Source of the DNA: Fortiea sp. LEGE XX443
GTDB lineage: Bacteria; Cyanobacteriota; Cyanobacteriia; Cyanobacteriales; Nostocaceae
Assembly: GCF_015206815.1 (NCBI RefSeq)
Contig: NZ_JADEXZ010000055.1
Location: forward strand, 1-41,013
Direction of reading: 5' to 3'
DNA length: 41,013 nt
In this document: positions 7,755 to 16,418 of the stretch, piece by piece
Layout: every line of letters starts with the position of its first letter
How positions within the stretch are numbered: position 1 is the first letter of the stretch
Notes under the pieces: model-generated
What the model was told of the DNA's origin: nothing
The model's input: the letters and a program-made list of their open reading frames with translations, nothing else
Databases searched by the model: none
Program-made: the position numbers and the translations under genes

Positions 7755-8762
7755 ATGATTGTTTGGTTAGCTTCTTATCCTCGCAGTGGAAATACATTTT
7801 TAAGAACCATAATATACCAAAATTTTGGATTTAAAACCTACTCTATTTTTAATCATGAAAAGGAACATTCTGGACAAGTAGGAGAAATTACTGGACATGT
7901 AGAATACGAAAATAGCTGGGAAGAGTTTTATGAAAAGGCCTCTTCTTCTAATAAAATTTTTTTTGTAAAAACTCATTTAGCCCCATCAGATAACCAACCT
8001 TGTATTTATGTCGTCCGTGATGGAAGAATGGCTACATTATCGTATTTTTACTACGTTAAAAATTTTAGACAATCTGATAGCAGCCTTTTAGAGTTGATTT
8101 TAGGCGATGATATTTTCGGTGATTGGTCTAGTCATTTTTTTAAATGGAATCCTTTTCATCGAAATAGCACTTTAGTAATTAGATACGAAGACTTATTAAA
8201 TAATTCCGAATTAGAAATAAAAAAAATATCTAATTTTATTTCGATTGAAAATCCAACTAAACAATGGGAGAATCCTTTTGATAAGTTAAATGAACTCGAA
8301 CCATCATTCTTTAGAAGAGGAAATAAAGACTGGAATCCAGATATACATTGGACACAACTTATTGAACAGTTATTTTGGAACAAACATTCTCACCTTATGG
8401 AGAATTTAGGATACAAGCCACTAAATTCGCAGACAGACTTCAGTGATATTTCAGAATCTTTTGTTATGAACTTATTTTCAGAGCAAATTTTGAAATTAAT
8501 AGATAAAAAGAAAGCTGTATTAGCAGATTTACAGCAGTATCAATTGCTATTACAACAAAACCAAGCCGCGTTGGAGAAAAGTCAAGCCGCGTTGGAGAAA
8601 AGTAAAACACAAATGCAACAAACTCAAGTAGAACTTAACGGAACAAAGTGGCAAGTACAACAGCTTCAAGCAGAACTTGAAGGAGTAAAATCTAGCAAAT
8701 TTTGGAAGTTGCGAACACAATGGTTCAAATTAAAGGAAACTATTGGTTGGATTAGTAATTAA
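7755..8762 (+). CDS. Sulfotransferase with coiled-coil linker and C-terminal SSKFWKLR tag
   Basis: Predicted PAPS-dependent sulfotransferase acting on the cluster's glycan. The 5'-phosphosulfate loop is YPRSGNTFLR (8-17), and the 3'-phosphate motif YVVRDG (85-90) is followed by Ser96 in TLSYF. The catalytic domain ends near residue 235. Residues about 245-310 are Gln/Glu/Lys/Leu-rich with heptad spacing, probably a coiled coil, and include two identical SQAALEK-type heptads coded by an exact 21-bp duplication. The protein closes with the shared tag SSKFWKLRTQWFKLK (from residue 313). It begins 73 bp after the exporter ATPase. The architecture recalls modifying or terminating enzymes with coiled-coil rulers; that role is inferred. 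Confidence 0.85.
   Translation: MIVWLASYPRSGNTFLRTIIYQNFGFKTYSIFNHEKEHSGQVGEITGHVEYENSWEEFYEKASSSNKIFFVKTHLAPSDNQPCIYVVRDGRMATLSYFYYVKNFRQSDSSLLELILGDDIFGDWSSHFFKWNPFHRNSTLVIRYEDLLNNSELEIKKISNFISIENPTKQWENPFDKLNELEPSFFRRGNKDWNPDIHWTQLIEQLFWNKHSHLMENLGYKPLNSQTDFSDISESFVMNLFSEQILKLIDKKKAVLADLQQYQLLLQQNQAALEKSQAALEKSKTQMQQTQVELNGTKWQVQQLQAELEGVKSSKFWKLRTQWFKLKETIGWISN
8562..8603 (+). repeat. Exact 21-bp in-frame tandem duplication (one coiled-coil heptad)
   Basis: CAAGCCGCGTTGGAG plus AAAAGT is repeated twice without change, adding exactly seven residues (QAALEKS) to the coiled-coil linker of the sulfotransferase. The identity at third positions points to a recent event. Confidence 0.9.
8691..8750 (+). 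other. SSKFWKLR tag, copy 1 (C-terminus of sulfotransferase)
   Basis: Encodes SSKFWKLRTQWFKLKETIGW (residues 313-332 of 335). It is preceded by the coiled coil and LEGVK. Confidence 0.85.
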
Positions 8763-8940
8763 AGTATGAAAATTTGTTTCCAACTCTTGTCATGATATCT
8801 TTGCCCATAAATCATGAAAATAAAAGGAGTTTATAATTAATAATTGTAATAATCAAATTGCTTGTAACTTAAATCAATATTTTGTTTCAGTTTATAGTAT
8901 TCTTTTTTCAGAATTACAACAAACTAAGAGTTATAAATTA

Positions 8941-10671
8941 ATGAAAGTATCAATCATCACGGTATGTAAAAATGCAGATAAATATATCGAAAAAGCTATT
9001 AAATCCGTAGCTTGTCAGACTTACGAAAATATTGAATATATCATTATTGATGGCGATTCTCAGGATAGAACAAAAGATATAGTTTCGCAAAATTCCAACT
9101 ATATTAGTAAATTTGTTACTGAACCAGATAACGGAATTTATGCAGCAATGAATAAAGGTATAAATCTTGCTTCTGGAGATTTTATATATTTTCTGGGCGC
9201 AGATGACTATTTAATAGATGAAAATGTTATAGATGATGTTGCAAGTTTCATAAAGAAAAATCATAAATATGAATTTATTTATGGAAATATCGAAGTTCGA
9301 TCTAGCACAAATAATTCTCCTTACATTCATAAGCCACCGAAACCTAACTACATATTAGAAGAACTGATTTGTGGATGTTTACCACATCAAGCTAGTTTTG
9401 CTCAGTCTAGCTTATTTCAAAATACAAAGGTTGGTCTATTTAGTGAAAAATATAAAACAGCATCTGATTATGAATGGTTTGTTAAACTTGCTGAATTTAC
9501 GGCTAAAAACAAAGAGCAATTAGGATATTATGATCGGGTGATTGCTTCCTATAATTCAGAAGGCATTTCCTGTAATATAAATAATCTGGAAAATGTTTTA
9601 ACAGAAATGTTTGAAGTTCAAAATAATAGAGAAATTTACCAAAGTGAATATTGGTTAAAACGCCGAATTAATAAATATCAACAAATATTGATTAAGCCTA
9701 ATGGACATTGGGGATTAAACAGAACAGAAATAGCAAACAATCAAAGTGATACTTTAGAGCAAAAAATAAATCAGTTACAAGCGCAACTATATAAATACCA
9801 ATCCGAAATACAAGCAATGGAAAGCAGTAAATTTTGGAAACTCCGAACAGCTTGGTTTAAACTAAAGAAAATTTTTGGTTTAACATCTAATGAACTAGTA
9901 ACACCAAGCAATCCGCAAAATGAAATAAGAGAACGAATAAAGAGGGATAGACAATTACGTGCAGGTGATGATCTTCAACGACTAGAACATTTTGGATTTA
10001 AAATTTATTCTCAATCAGATGAAGACGGTATTATAGAAGAAATATTTAATAGAATTGGCGTAAAATCAAAAATTTTCGTAGAGTTTGGAGCAGAAACAGG
10101 AGAAGAAAATAATAGCCGTTATCTCTTAGAAAATGGATGGACAGGATTATGGATAGAATCATTACCCGAATATGCTCAAGCAATTCGATACAATCAAAAA
10201 AATGCAATTAATGAAGGTCGGTTGAAGTTTATCGAAGCAATTGTTACAGCAGAAAACATTAATAATTTAATAGAAAGTGCGGGTATTAGCGGAGAAATTG
10301 ATTTTCTGTCGGTAGATATTGACAGTAATGATTATCATGTTTACGATGCGATTTCTGTTATACAACCAAGGGTAGTATGTTTAGAGCATAACCATTGCTA
10401 TCCACCGCCAGAAGAATGGATTATGCCCTACAATCCTAACTACCGTTGGGTAGCTGGAAGTAAATTTTTTGGTGCTTCTATAGCTTCACTGGAAAAACTA
10501 GCGAGAAGTAAAGATATGGTTTTAGTGGGTTGTGGATTGTATTCCGCTAATGGTTTTTATGTACGTAAAGATTTAATCAATGAAACCTTTTCGTCTCCTT
10601 TCTTGTCTGAACGTTTCTTTAATGCTTTAAACTATGAGAAAATTGTCAGTTTTCCTCAAGGTAAATTTTAA
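8941..10671 (+). CDS. Fusion: GT2 glycosyltransferase, SSKFWKLR tag, FkbM-like methyltransferase domain
   Basis: Two-enzyme protein (576 aa). Residues 1-240 are a GT-A family 2 glycosyltransferase: VSIITVCKN at the start, YIIIDGDSQDRT for nucleotide-sugar binding, and the metal-binding ADD at 87-89, after DNGIYAAMNKG. A linker with LEQKINQLQAQLYKYQSEIQAM leads into the tag SSKFWKLRTAWFKLK from residue 295. A second domain follows: FVEFGAETGEEN (from about 379) looks like a SAM-binding loop, and then DFLSVDIDSNDY. This resembles FkbM-like methyltransferases, but the substrate and even the activity are uncertain. The internal tag at the domain junction suggests that an ancestral GT2-tag protein was fused to the downstream gene. 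Confidence 0.8.
   Translation: MKVSIITVCKNADKYIEKAIKSVACQTYENIEYIIIDGDSQDRTKDIVSQNSNYISKFVTEPDNGIYAAMNKGINLASGDFIYFLGADDYLIDENVIDDVASFIKKNHKYEFIYGNIEVRSSTNNSPYIHKPPKPNYILEELICGCLPHQASFAQSSLFQNTKVGLFSEKYKTASDYEWFVKLAEFTAKNKEQLGYYDRVIASYNSEGISCNINNLENVLTEMFEVQNNREIYQSEYWLKRRINKYQQILIKPNGHWGLNRTEIANNQSDTLEQKINQLQAQLYKYQSEIQAMESSKFWKLRTAWFKLKKIFGLTSNELVTPSNPQNEIRERIKRDRQLRAGDDLQRLEHFGFKIYSQSDEDGIIEEIFNRIGVKSKIFVEFGAETGEENNSRYLLENGWTGLWIESLPEYAQAIRYNQKNAINEGRLKFIEAIVTAENINNLIESAGISGEIDFLSVDIDSNDYHVYDAISVIQPRVVCLEHNHCYPPPEEWIMPYNPNYRWVAGSKFFGASIASLEKLARSKDMVLVGCGLYSANGFYVRKDLINETFSSPFLSERFFNALNYEKIVSFPQGKF
9823..9882 (+). other. SSKFWKLR tag, copy 2 (internal, at a domain junction)
   Basis: Encodes SSKFWKLRTAWFKLKKIFGL (residues 295-314 of 576), preceded by SEIQAME. 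It is the only copy that is not near a C-terminus. Confidence 0.85.
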
Positions 10672-10734
10672 AGATCAGGAAGTGGTTTAATATAAATAAT
10701 TTCTTGACTTCACATTTTAATTAAGATAATAAAA

Positions 10735-13248
10735 ATGTATAGTAGTAATGCCTCTAGTGATTCACAAGTTAATTCCTTAATTGTTCCTAAACTCAAAAGG
10801 GATGAATCACATAATATATTGTCTGCGTTGCCTATTCATTTCTTTACAATTATTTTAAACGGTGAACCTTTCATCCGTTACCATATTGAAGTTTTTAAAC
10901 AACTATCATGCAAATGGCACTGGCATATTGTTGAAGGTGTAGCCAATCTGCAACATGACACTGCATGGAGTTTAGCATTAGGTGGACAAATTATTGACAC
11001 GATTCACGAACAAGGACTTAGCAACGACGGCACAACAGAGTATTTAGATAACATATCAAAACAGTATCCAGAAAACATCACTATTTATCGTAAACCCAAA
11101 GGCATATTTTGGGATGGCAAACGAGAAATGGTTAACGCTCCTCTTGAGAATATTCAAGAAGAGTGTTTATTATGGCAGGTAGATGTTGATGAATTGTGGA
11201 CGCTGGAGCAAATATGCACAGTTAGAAAAATGTTCATTGAGCATCCAGAAAAGACAGCAGCATTTTACTGGTGTTGGTATTTTGTAGGCGAAAAAATTGT
11301 TGTTAGTAGTCGTAATTGCTACAGTCAAAATCCTCAACAAGAATGGCTAAGAACTTGGAGATATAAGCCTGGATATGTCTGGGCTGCGCACGAACCTCCT
11401 AGATTAGTTGAAAATTTTAAAAATCATCAACAACAAGATATTGCTCAAATCAACCCTTTTCTGCATGAAGAAACAGAAAAACATGGGCTAGTATTTCATC
11501 ATTATGCTTATGTAACTCCCCAACAATTGCAATTTAAGGAAATATATTACGGCTATAAAAATGCTGAATTGCAGTGGATAGCCTTGCAAAAACAAGAGCA
11601 GTTTCCATTGTTTCTGCGGGATTATTTTCCTTGGGTTAAAGATGAAACAATGGTAGATATTGCTGAATCATGCAGTGTAATACCGATCGCTCAAAAAGAT
11701 TCTCTCAGTAATACATGGTATTTTCTATCATCAGAAGATGTACAAAAAGCTTCAGCTAAAATTGAAAAAATATACCCAAAAATTGCAGTTGATGGGGTAT
11801 TTTTTCAGATGTTCAATACAGGTATTGCTAGAGTGTGGCGATCGCTGCTTGAAGAGTGGGTAAAAAGCGGCTTTAGCAAACATATTATTGTTATTGATCG
11901 AGCAGGAACAGCACCGAAAATCCGTGGTATTCGCTATCACTCCACCTCAGAGTATAAATATAATGAAACAGGTGCTGATAGCCAAAGACTACAAAAAATC
12001 TGCGAGCAGGAAGGCGCTGATTTATTTATCTCAACCTATTACACAACACCTATATTCACCCCATCTGTATTCATGGGATATGACATGATTCCAGAGGTAC
12101 TTGGTTATGTGAATATCAATGATGCTGGATGGAAAGAAAAACACTACGGCATTTTACACGCTAGTAGATATATAACAATTTCTCAAAATACGGCTCGTGA
12201 TTTAGTTAAATTTTTCCCTGAAATTTCACCAGATTTAGTTACAGTAGCTTATTGTGGATTAGACAAAATCTTTGCCCCAGCAACTGCTGAAGAAATTAGT
12301 AAATTCAAAGCAATCAATAATATTTGTAAGCCTTATTTCATAGTTGTGGGTGAAAGGCTTGGTTTGAATAATTATAAAAATATCATTCAGTTTTTTAGAG
12401 CATTTTATCAACTACCTAATAAAAATGATTTAGCTATAGTTTGTATTGGTGGTCGTCCAGAGCTAGAACCAGAAATAGCAGCTTTAGTTTCGGCAAATTA
12501 TACTTATATACTTCATCTTAATGACACTGACTTAAAAACAGCTTATTCAGGAGCGATCGCTTTAGTGTATCCTTCTTTATATGAAGGATTTGGGCTGCCA
12601 ATTGTAGAAGCTATGGCTTGCGGGTGTCCAGTAATTACTTGTCACAATTCATCGATTCCTGAAGTTGCTGGAGACGCAGCCATTTATGTTGATGAATACA
12701 ATGTAGATGAACTGTCAGGTGCATTATCTAAAATACAAAATGCTGACACCAGGAACTCATTAATTGCTGCTGGCTTAGAGCAAGCAAAGAAGTTTTCTTG
12801 GTCAAAAATGGCAGAAACTGTTGCCGAAGTTTTGATACAAACTGTGAAAACAGCCAAAAATGAAAACACTGTACCTGTTGGTAAAATCTGGGCAGAATTT
12901 CGTAAGATACAAGGAGAACTGCAAAAATTACAATCTCAACCAGATAAAAATATAAACTCACAACTAGTCAGTCCAGTTCCAGCACAGCTAAAAAATTTCC
13001 TAGAATTGATATCTGCTATGGAAACCAGCAAGTTTTGGAAGTTAAGAACTACTTGGTTCAGATTAAAAAAGTCAATTGGCTTACCAGTCGAGATGTTTGA
13101 GCCAAACATAGATAAAAATCAGAATATTGAGATTCAAATCGAACAGGCTAAAGCGACAATTGCAGCAATGCAAAGTAGCAAATTTTGGAAGTTAAGAACT
13201 GCTTGGTTTCGTGTAAAGAGACATGTTGGACTAAAAACTGATTCTTAA
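10735..13248 (+). CDS. Two-domain glycosyltransferase (GT-A-like plus GT4) with two C-terminal SSKFWKLR tags
   Basis: An 837-residue protein. The N-terminal domain (about 25-230) looks like a GT-A glycosyltransferase-like fold with the acidic QVDVDELW (Asp150, Asp152). The second domain (about 350-700) is a GT4-type GT-B transferase: KIAVDGVFF at its start, FIVVGERLG and YPSLYEGFGLPIVEAMACG, where Glu617 and Glu625 form the E-x7-E motif. It ends with LKNFLELISAM and tag 3 (764-783), about 30 residues of linker, then a short heptad-like stretch and tag 4 (814-833). It probably adds two sugars, or adds one and has a second, degenerate domain. It starts 63 bp after the fusion gene. Confidence 0.82.
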   Translation: MYSSNASSDSQVNSLIVPKLKRDESHNILSALPIHFFTIILNGEPFIRYHIEVFKQLSCKWHWHIVEGVANLQHDTAWSLALGGQIIDTIHEQGLSNDGTTEYLDNISKQYPENITIYRKPKGIFWDGKREMVNAPLENIQEECLLWQVDVDELWTLEQICTVRKMFIEHPEKTAAFYWCWYFVGEKIVVSSRNCYSQNPQQEWLRTWRYKPGYVWAAHEPPRLVENFKNHQQQDIAQINPFLHEETEKHGLVFHHYAYVTPQQLQFKEIYYGYKNAELQWIALQKQEQFPLFLRDYFPWVKDETMVDIAESCSVIPIAQKDSLSNTWYFLSSEDVQKASAKIEKIYPKIAVDGVFFQMFNTGIARVWRSLLEEWVKSGFSKHIIVIDRAGTAPKIRGIRYHSTSEYKYNETGADSQRLQKICEQEGADLFISTYYTTPIFTPSVFMGYDMIPEVLGYVNINDAGWKEKHYGILHASRYITISQNTARDLVKFFPEISPDLVTVAYCGLDKIFAPATAEEISKFKAINNICKPYFIVVGERLGLNNYKNIIQFFRAFYQLPNKNDLAIVCIGGRPELEPEIAALVSANYTYILHLNDTDLKTAYSGAIALVYPSLYEGFGLPIVEAMACGCPVITCHNSSIPEVAGDAAIYVDEYNVDELSGALSKIQNADTRNSLIAAGLEQAKKFSWSKMAETVAEVLIQTVKTAKNENTVPVGKIWAEFRKIQGELQKLQSQPDKNINSQLVSPVPAQLKNFLELISAMETSKFWKLRTTWFRLKKSIGLPVEMFEPNIDKNQNIEIQIEQAKATIAAMQSSKFWKLRTAWFRVKRHVGLKTDS
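13024..13083 (+). other. SSKFWKLR tag, copy 3
   Basis: Encodes TSKFWKLRTTWFRLKKSIGL (residues 764-783 of 837), preceded by ELISAME. Confidence 0.85.
13174..13233 (+). other. SSKFWKLR tag, copy 4 (second tag of the same protein)
   Basis: Encodes SSKFWKLRTAWFRVKRHVGL (residues 814-833 of 837), preceded by ATIAAMQ. It starts 150 bp after copy 3 and shares long identical runs with it at DNA level, so it may be an internal duplication. Confidence 0.85.
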
Positions 13249-13270
13249 AAATTTTCATCAAATTACTAAT

Positions 13271-14152
13271 ATGAATTACAATAAACTTCATGTAGATTGG
13301 GCTAATGAACAACTTAATGTAAATTATAAAAAAGTATTAGTTGCCGGTTGTAATACAGGCAAAGAGTGTAATTATTTTGTAGAATTAGGCGCGAAAGAAG
13401 TATGGGGAATAGATTTACTACCTGAAGTAGGAAAGGATTATGTACATAGTAGAATTAAATATTTTCAAATGTCTGTTGAAAATATGTCCATTGATGATAA
13501 TTCATTTGATTTGACTTTTTGTTTTGCCACAATGGAGCATGTTTCTAACATTGAAGCTGCATTCTTAGAAATGGTTCGTGTAACTAAACCCAATGGTATA
13601 ATTTATTGTATTGCTGCACCTTTATGGAATTCTAGACAGGGACACCATAAGCAACATATATTTGACGTTGATAAGTATCCTTGGATACATATTCGGTTGG
13701 ATAAAGATGAAATTAAAAATAAATGCCGAAACGGTGAAATTTTAGTTTCAAATTCGGTCAGTGATATAAATGCTCACATTGAGCATATGTTTGATGGAAG
13801 ATATTTTAACTTTCAACCAGCTCAGAAATATATAGAAATTTGTAGCAGCATTGAAAATATTAAAATAATTCGTAATGATTTAGATTTGGAAAATGAAGAT
13901 TTTTTAACCCCAGACATTAGTGAAGAGCTTTCAAAAAAAGGATATTCCCGAACCGAACTTTTAGCTTTGACTCACACGTTTATTGCTAGAAAAATAGCGA
14001 CTGAACCATCACTAGAAGAACAATTAGAAAAATTGAAGTTGATACTTCAAAATACTGAATCTGAAATCGTCGCCATGAAAAGCAGTAAATTTTGGAAGTT
14101 GCGAATGCTATGGTTCCGATTTAAAAAATTAGTTGGATTACCAGCAGACTAA
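13271..14152 (+). CDS. Class I SAM-dependent methyltransferase with C-terminal SSKFWKLR tag
   Basis: Methyltransf_11-type enzyme (293 aa), probably methylating a sugar of the glycan. The SAM loop is VLVAGCNTGKE (about 23-33), then WGIDLLPE (acidic end of strand 2), and FDLTFCFATMEHV and VTKPNGIIYCIAAP, which are the motifs after strands 4 and 5. After about residue 240 a short charged helix (EEQLEKLKLILQNTESEIVAM) leads into the tag SSKFWKLRMLWFRFK (from residue 271). The start is an ATG 22 bp after the preceding stop, within the same + strand run. Confidence 0.85.
   Translation: MNYNKLHVDWANEQLNVNYKKVLVAGCNTGKECNYFVELGAKEVWGIDLLPEVGKDYVHSRIKYFQMSVENMSIDDNSFDLTFCFATMEHVSNIEAAFLEMVRVTKPNGIIYCIAAPLWNSRQGHHKQHIFDVDKYPWIHIRLDKDEIKNKCRNGEILVSNSVSDINAHIEHMFDGRYFNFQPAQKYIEICSSIENIKIIRNDLDLENEDFLTPDISEELSKKGYSRTELLALTHTFIARKIATEPSLEEQLEKLKLILQNTESEIVAMKSSKFWKLRMLWFRFKKLVGLPAD
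14081..14140 (+). other. SSKFWKLR tag, copy 5 (C-terminus of methyltransferase)
   Basis: Encodes SSKFWKLRMLWFRFKKLVGL (residues 271-290 of 293), preceded by SEIVAMK. Confidence 0.85.
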
Positions 14153-14172
14153 TAACTAATAAAAAAGTATTG

Positions 14173-15381
14173 ATGTTTCAAATACGAATTGCAATAGATT
14201 TAACTCCATTATTACCTGACGGTAAAAATGGGGGAGCTAAAATATTAACATTAACACTCTTAAAAAAAATTCAGCAGATAGTTCCCAATTACCAGTTCTT
14301 ATTACTAACTGCACCTTGGAATCACTTAGAATTGGCTGAGTATGAAACAGAAAATACTCAGCGAATTTTACTGACCGAATTAATTGCAGATAGTGAATCT
14401 AAATTTAGTATTCAACAAGTAAAACATTTATTCAAAAGAATTAAATTTAAATTAGCTAGATTAACTTACTTAAAAAATTTTCTTAAAACTCACCAAATTG
14501 ATTTATTGTTCTGCCCATTTTCTGCTCCTAGATTTGCCGAAAATGGTATTCCAGTTGTGGCTATCGTCTATGATACGCAGCATCTTGATTATCCAGATTT
14601 TTTTGACATTAAAGAACAACAACTTCGTACAAATTTTCTCAATGATCTTATTCATAAAGCTCAAAAAATTATTTGCATATCTGAATTTTGTCGTCAGTCA
14701 TTGATTAAACATTTCAACGCATCAGCTGATCAGCTTATTGTTATTCCTGTTTCAATTCAAGAGCGTTGGACTGGATTAAGTGAGGAAATAACTAATCAAT
14801 ATTTGTTAGAATTAGGATTATCTCATTACCGTTATGCTTTCTATCCAGCAAATTACTGGCCACATAAAAATCATCGTCTACTTTTAAAAGCTTACAAAAT
14901 TTATAAACAAAAGTCTCCAGATTCATCTTTAAATTTAGTTTTCACAGGAGATTTAAAAGAACAAGAAAATCAACTGCGTCAAGAGGTTGCAGCAGCTAAT
15001 CTCAATGATTGTATTCATTTTTTAGGTTTTCTTGATGAAAAACACTTAGAAGCAGTTTGGCGCAGTTGTGAATGCTTAGTTTTTCCATCTCTGTACGAAG
15101 GTTTTGGTATTCCGGTATTGGAAGCAATGTATTTTGATAAACCAGTTTTGTGCAGCAATGCGGGAAGTCTACCAGAAGTTGGGGGAGACGCAGTTATCTA
15201 TTTTGATCCTAAAAATCCTGAAGATTTGGCAAATTGTTTACTCAAGATTAGTTATGATACTGATCTAGTTGCTGAATTGGTTTGTAAAGGTAGGGAAAGA
15301 CTGAAACTATTTGATGGGCAAGAAATGGCTAAACAGTATCTGAATATATTTGAATTGCTCGGAGAAAAAATAATGTTATAG
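14173..15381 (+). CDS. GT4-family glycosyltransferase (untagged)
   Basis: GT-B retaining glycosyltransferase of about 402 aa. The opening IRIAIDLTPLLPDGKNGGAK is the glycine-rich acceptor-side loop. IICISEFCRQSLIKHF, FYPANYWPHKNH and FPSLYEGFGIPVLEAM follow, with the E-x7-E pair at Glu309 and Glu317. No coiled coil or SSKFWKLR tag is present, unlike the four proteins before it. A TTG lies directly before the ATG at 14173; the ATG is preferred. The stop is about 100 bp before the next GT2 gene. Confidence 0.88.
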   Translation: MFQIRIAIDLTPLLPDGKNGGAKILTLTLLKKIQQIVPNYQFLLLTAPWNHLELAEYETENTQRILLTELIADSESKFSIQQVKHLFKRIKFKLARLTYLKNFLKTHQIDLLFCPFSAPRFAENGIPVVAIVYDTQHLDYPDFFDIKEQQLRTNFLNDLIHKAQKIICISEFCRQSLIKHFNASADQLIVIPVSIQERWTGLSEEITNQYLLELGLSHYRYAFYPANYWPHKNHRLLLKAYKIYKQKSPDSSLNLVFTGDLKEQENQLRQEVAAANLNDCIHFLGFLDEKHLEAVWRSCECLVFPSLYEGFGIPVLEAMYFDKPVLCSNAGSLPEVGGDAVIYFDPKNPEDLANCLLKISYDTDLVAELVCKGRERLKLFDGQEMAKQYLNIFELLGEKIML

Positions 15382-15479
15382 TCAGGTCATATTGCTGAAA
15401 TTTTGCTAAGAAAATGCAAGCAATAATCTGCATTGTCTAAAACTATAGTTTACAAAGTTTGACAAAATAAGAATCCTGT

Positions 15480-16388
15480 ATGAGTTTAAAATTTAGTGTA
15501 ATTACACCTTCTTTTCGTCAAGGTTGTTTCATTGAAAGGACTATACAAAGTGTCTTATCTCAAAACATAGAAGATATGGAGTATATAATCTGCGACGGAG
15601 GAAGTGATGACGAAACGGTAGAAATCCTAAAAAAATATCATCAAAAATTACGTTGGATATCAGAAGCAGATAAGGGACAGTCTGATGCTGTCAATAAGGG
15701 AATATCTATGACAACAGGTGATATTATTGCCTGGATTAACTCAGATGATATTTATTATCCAGAAGCATTTCAAACTGTTAAGCAAGTATTTGAATCAAAA
15801 CCTGAAATAGAAGTTGTTTATGGTGATGCTGATTGGATCAATGAACTAGATGATATTATTTATCCTTATCCTACAGAGGATTGGAATTATAAACGCTTGA
15901 TTGAAACTTGTTATATTTGTCAGCCAGCAGTATTTTTTAAGCGTAGTCTAATTGAGCGATTTGGAAGTTTAGATACGTCTTTAGATTATTGCATGGATTA
16001 TGAGTTATGGCTTCGTTATGGAAAATATGTTGATTTTTACCATATACCTCAGAAAATGGCAGGATCTCGGATGTATAAAACCAATAAAACTGTTAGTAAA
16101 AAATTACAGGCACATTATGAAGTTACACAGATGCACAAACAGAAGTTTGGTAATATACCAGATAATTGGACAATGGCATACGCATTTGTGAAAGCTGAAG
16201 AAACGACAAAACTTGATAGATTTGATGACAATCAAGTAAAAATATTGATATGGAATAGTTTAATAGAAATTATCAAATTAAAAAGTGGAATTTCACTAAA
16301 AATTATTATAAAAATAATATTTTGGTGGTTTTTTCCAAATTTATCTTGGTTTAGAAAATTGAAATTATTGGAGTACAAAAATATATAG
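15480..16388 (+). CDS. GT2-family glycosyltransferase
   Basis: Inverting GT-A transferase (302 aa). KFSVITPSFRQG at the start, YIICDGGSDDET, WISEADKGQSDAVNKG and the metal-binding NSDD are the family's usual landmarks, and MDYELWLRYGKY fits the acceptor half. The last 35 residues are hydrophobic and basic (IIIKIIFWWFF then WFRKLKLL). This could hold the enzyme at the membrane, but it is not the SSKFWKLR tag. It belongs to the same + strand cluster. Confidence 0.88.
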   Translation: MSLKFSVITPSFRQGCFIERTIQSVLSQNIEDMEYIICDGGSDDETVEILKKYHQKLRWISEADKGQSDAVNKGISMTTGDIIAWINSDDIYYPEAFQTVKQVFESKPEIEVVYGDADWINELDDIIYPYPTEDWNYKRLIETCYICQPAVFFKRSLIERFGSLDTSLDYCMDYELWLRYGKYVDFYHIPQKMAGSRMYKTNKTVSKKLQAHYEVTQMHKQKFGNIPDNWTMAYAFVKAEETTKLDRFDDNQVKILIWNSLIEIIKLKSGISLKIIIKIIFWWFFPNLSWFRKLKLLEYKNI

Positions 16389-16418
16389 TGCATGTAGAAA
16401 TTCTATGAAAATTACTTA

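Noticed and set aside
8763-8940. In-frame extension upstream of the GT2 fusion gene
   Set aside because: The frame is open before the ATG at 8941, but the family start MKVSIITVCKN is clear, and the upstream stretch has no start codon and only vague similarity to the linkers.
6118-16388. Claim that the AT-rich cluster was recently acquired
   Set aside because: Polysaccharide clusters are commonly AT-rich and no integrase, tRNA target or flanking repeat was found, so composition alone is not enough.
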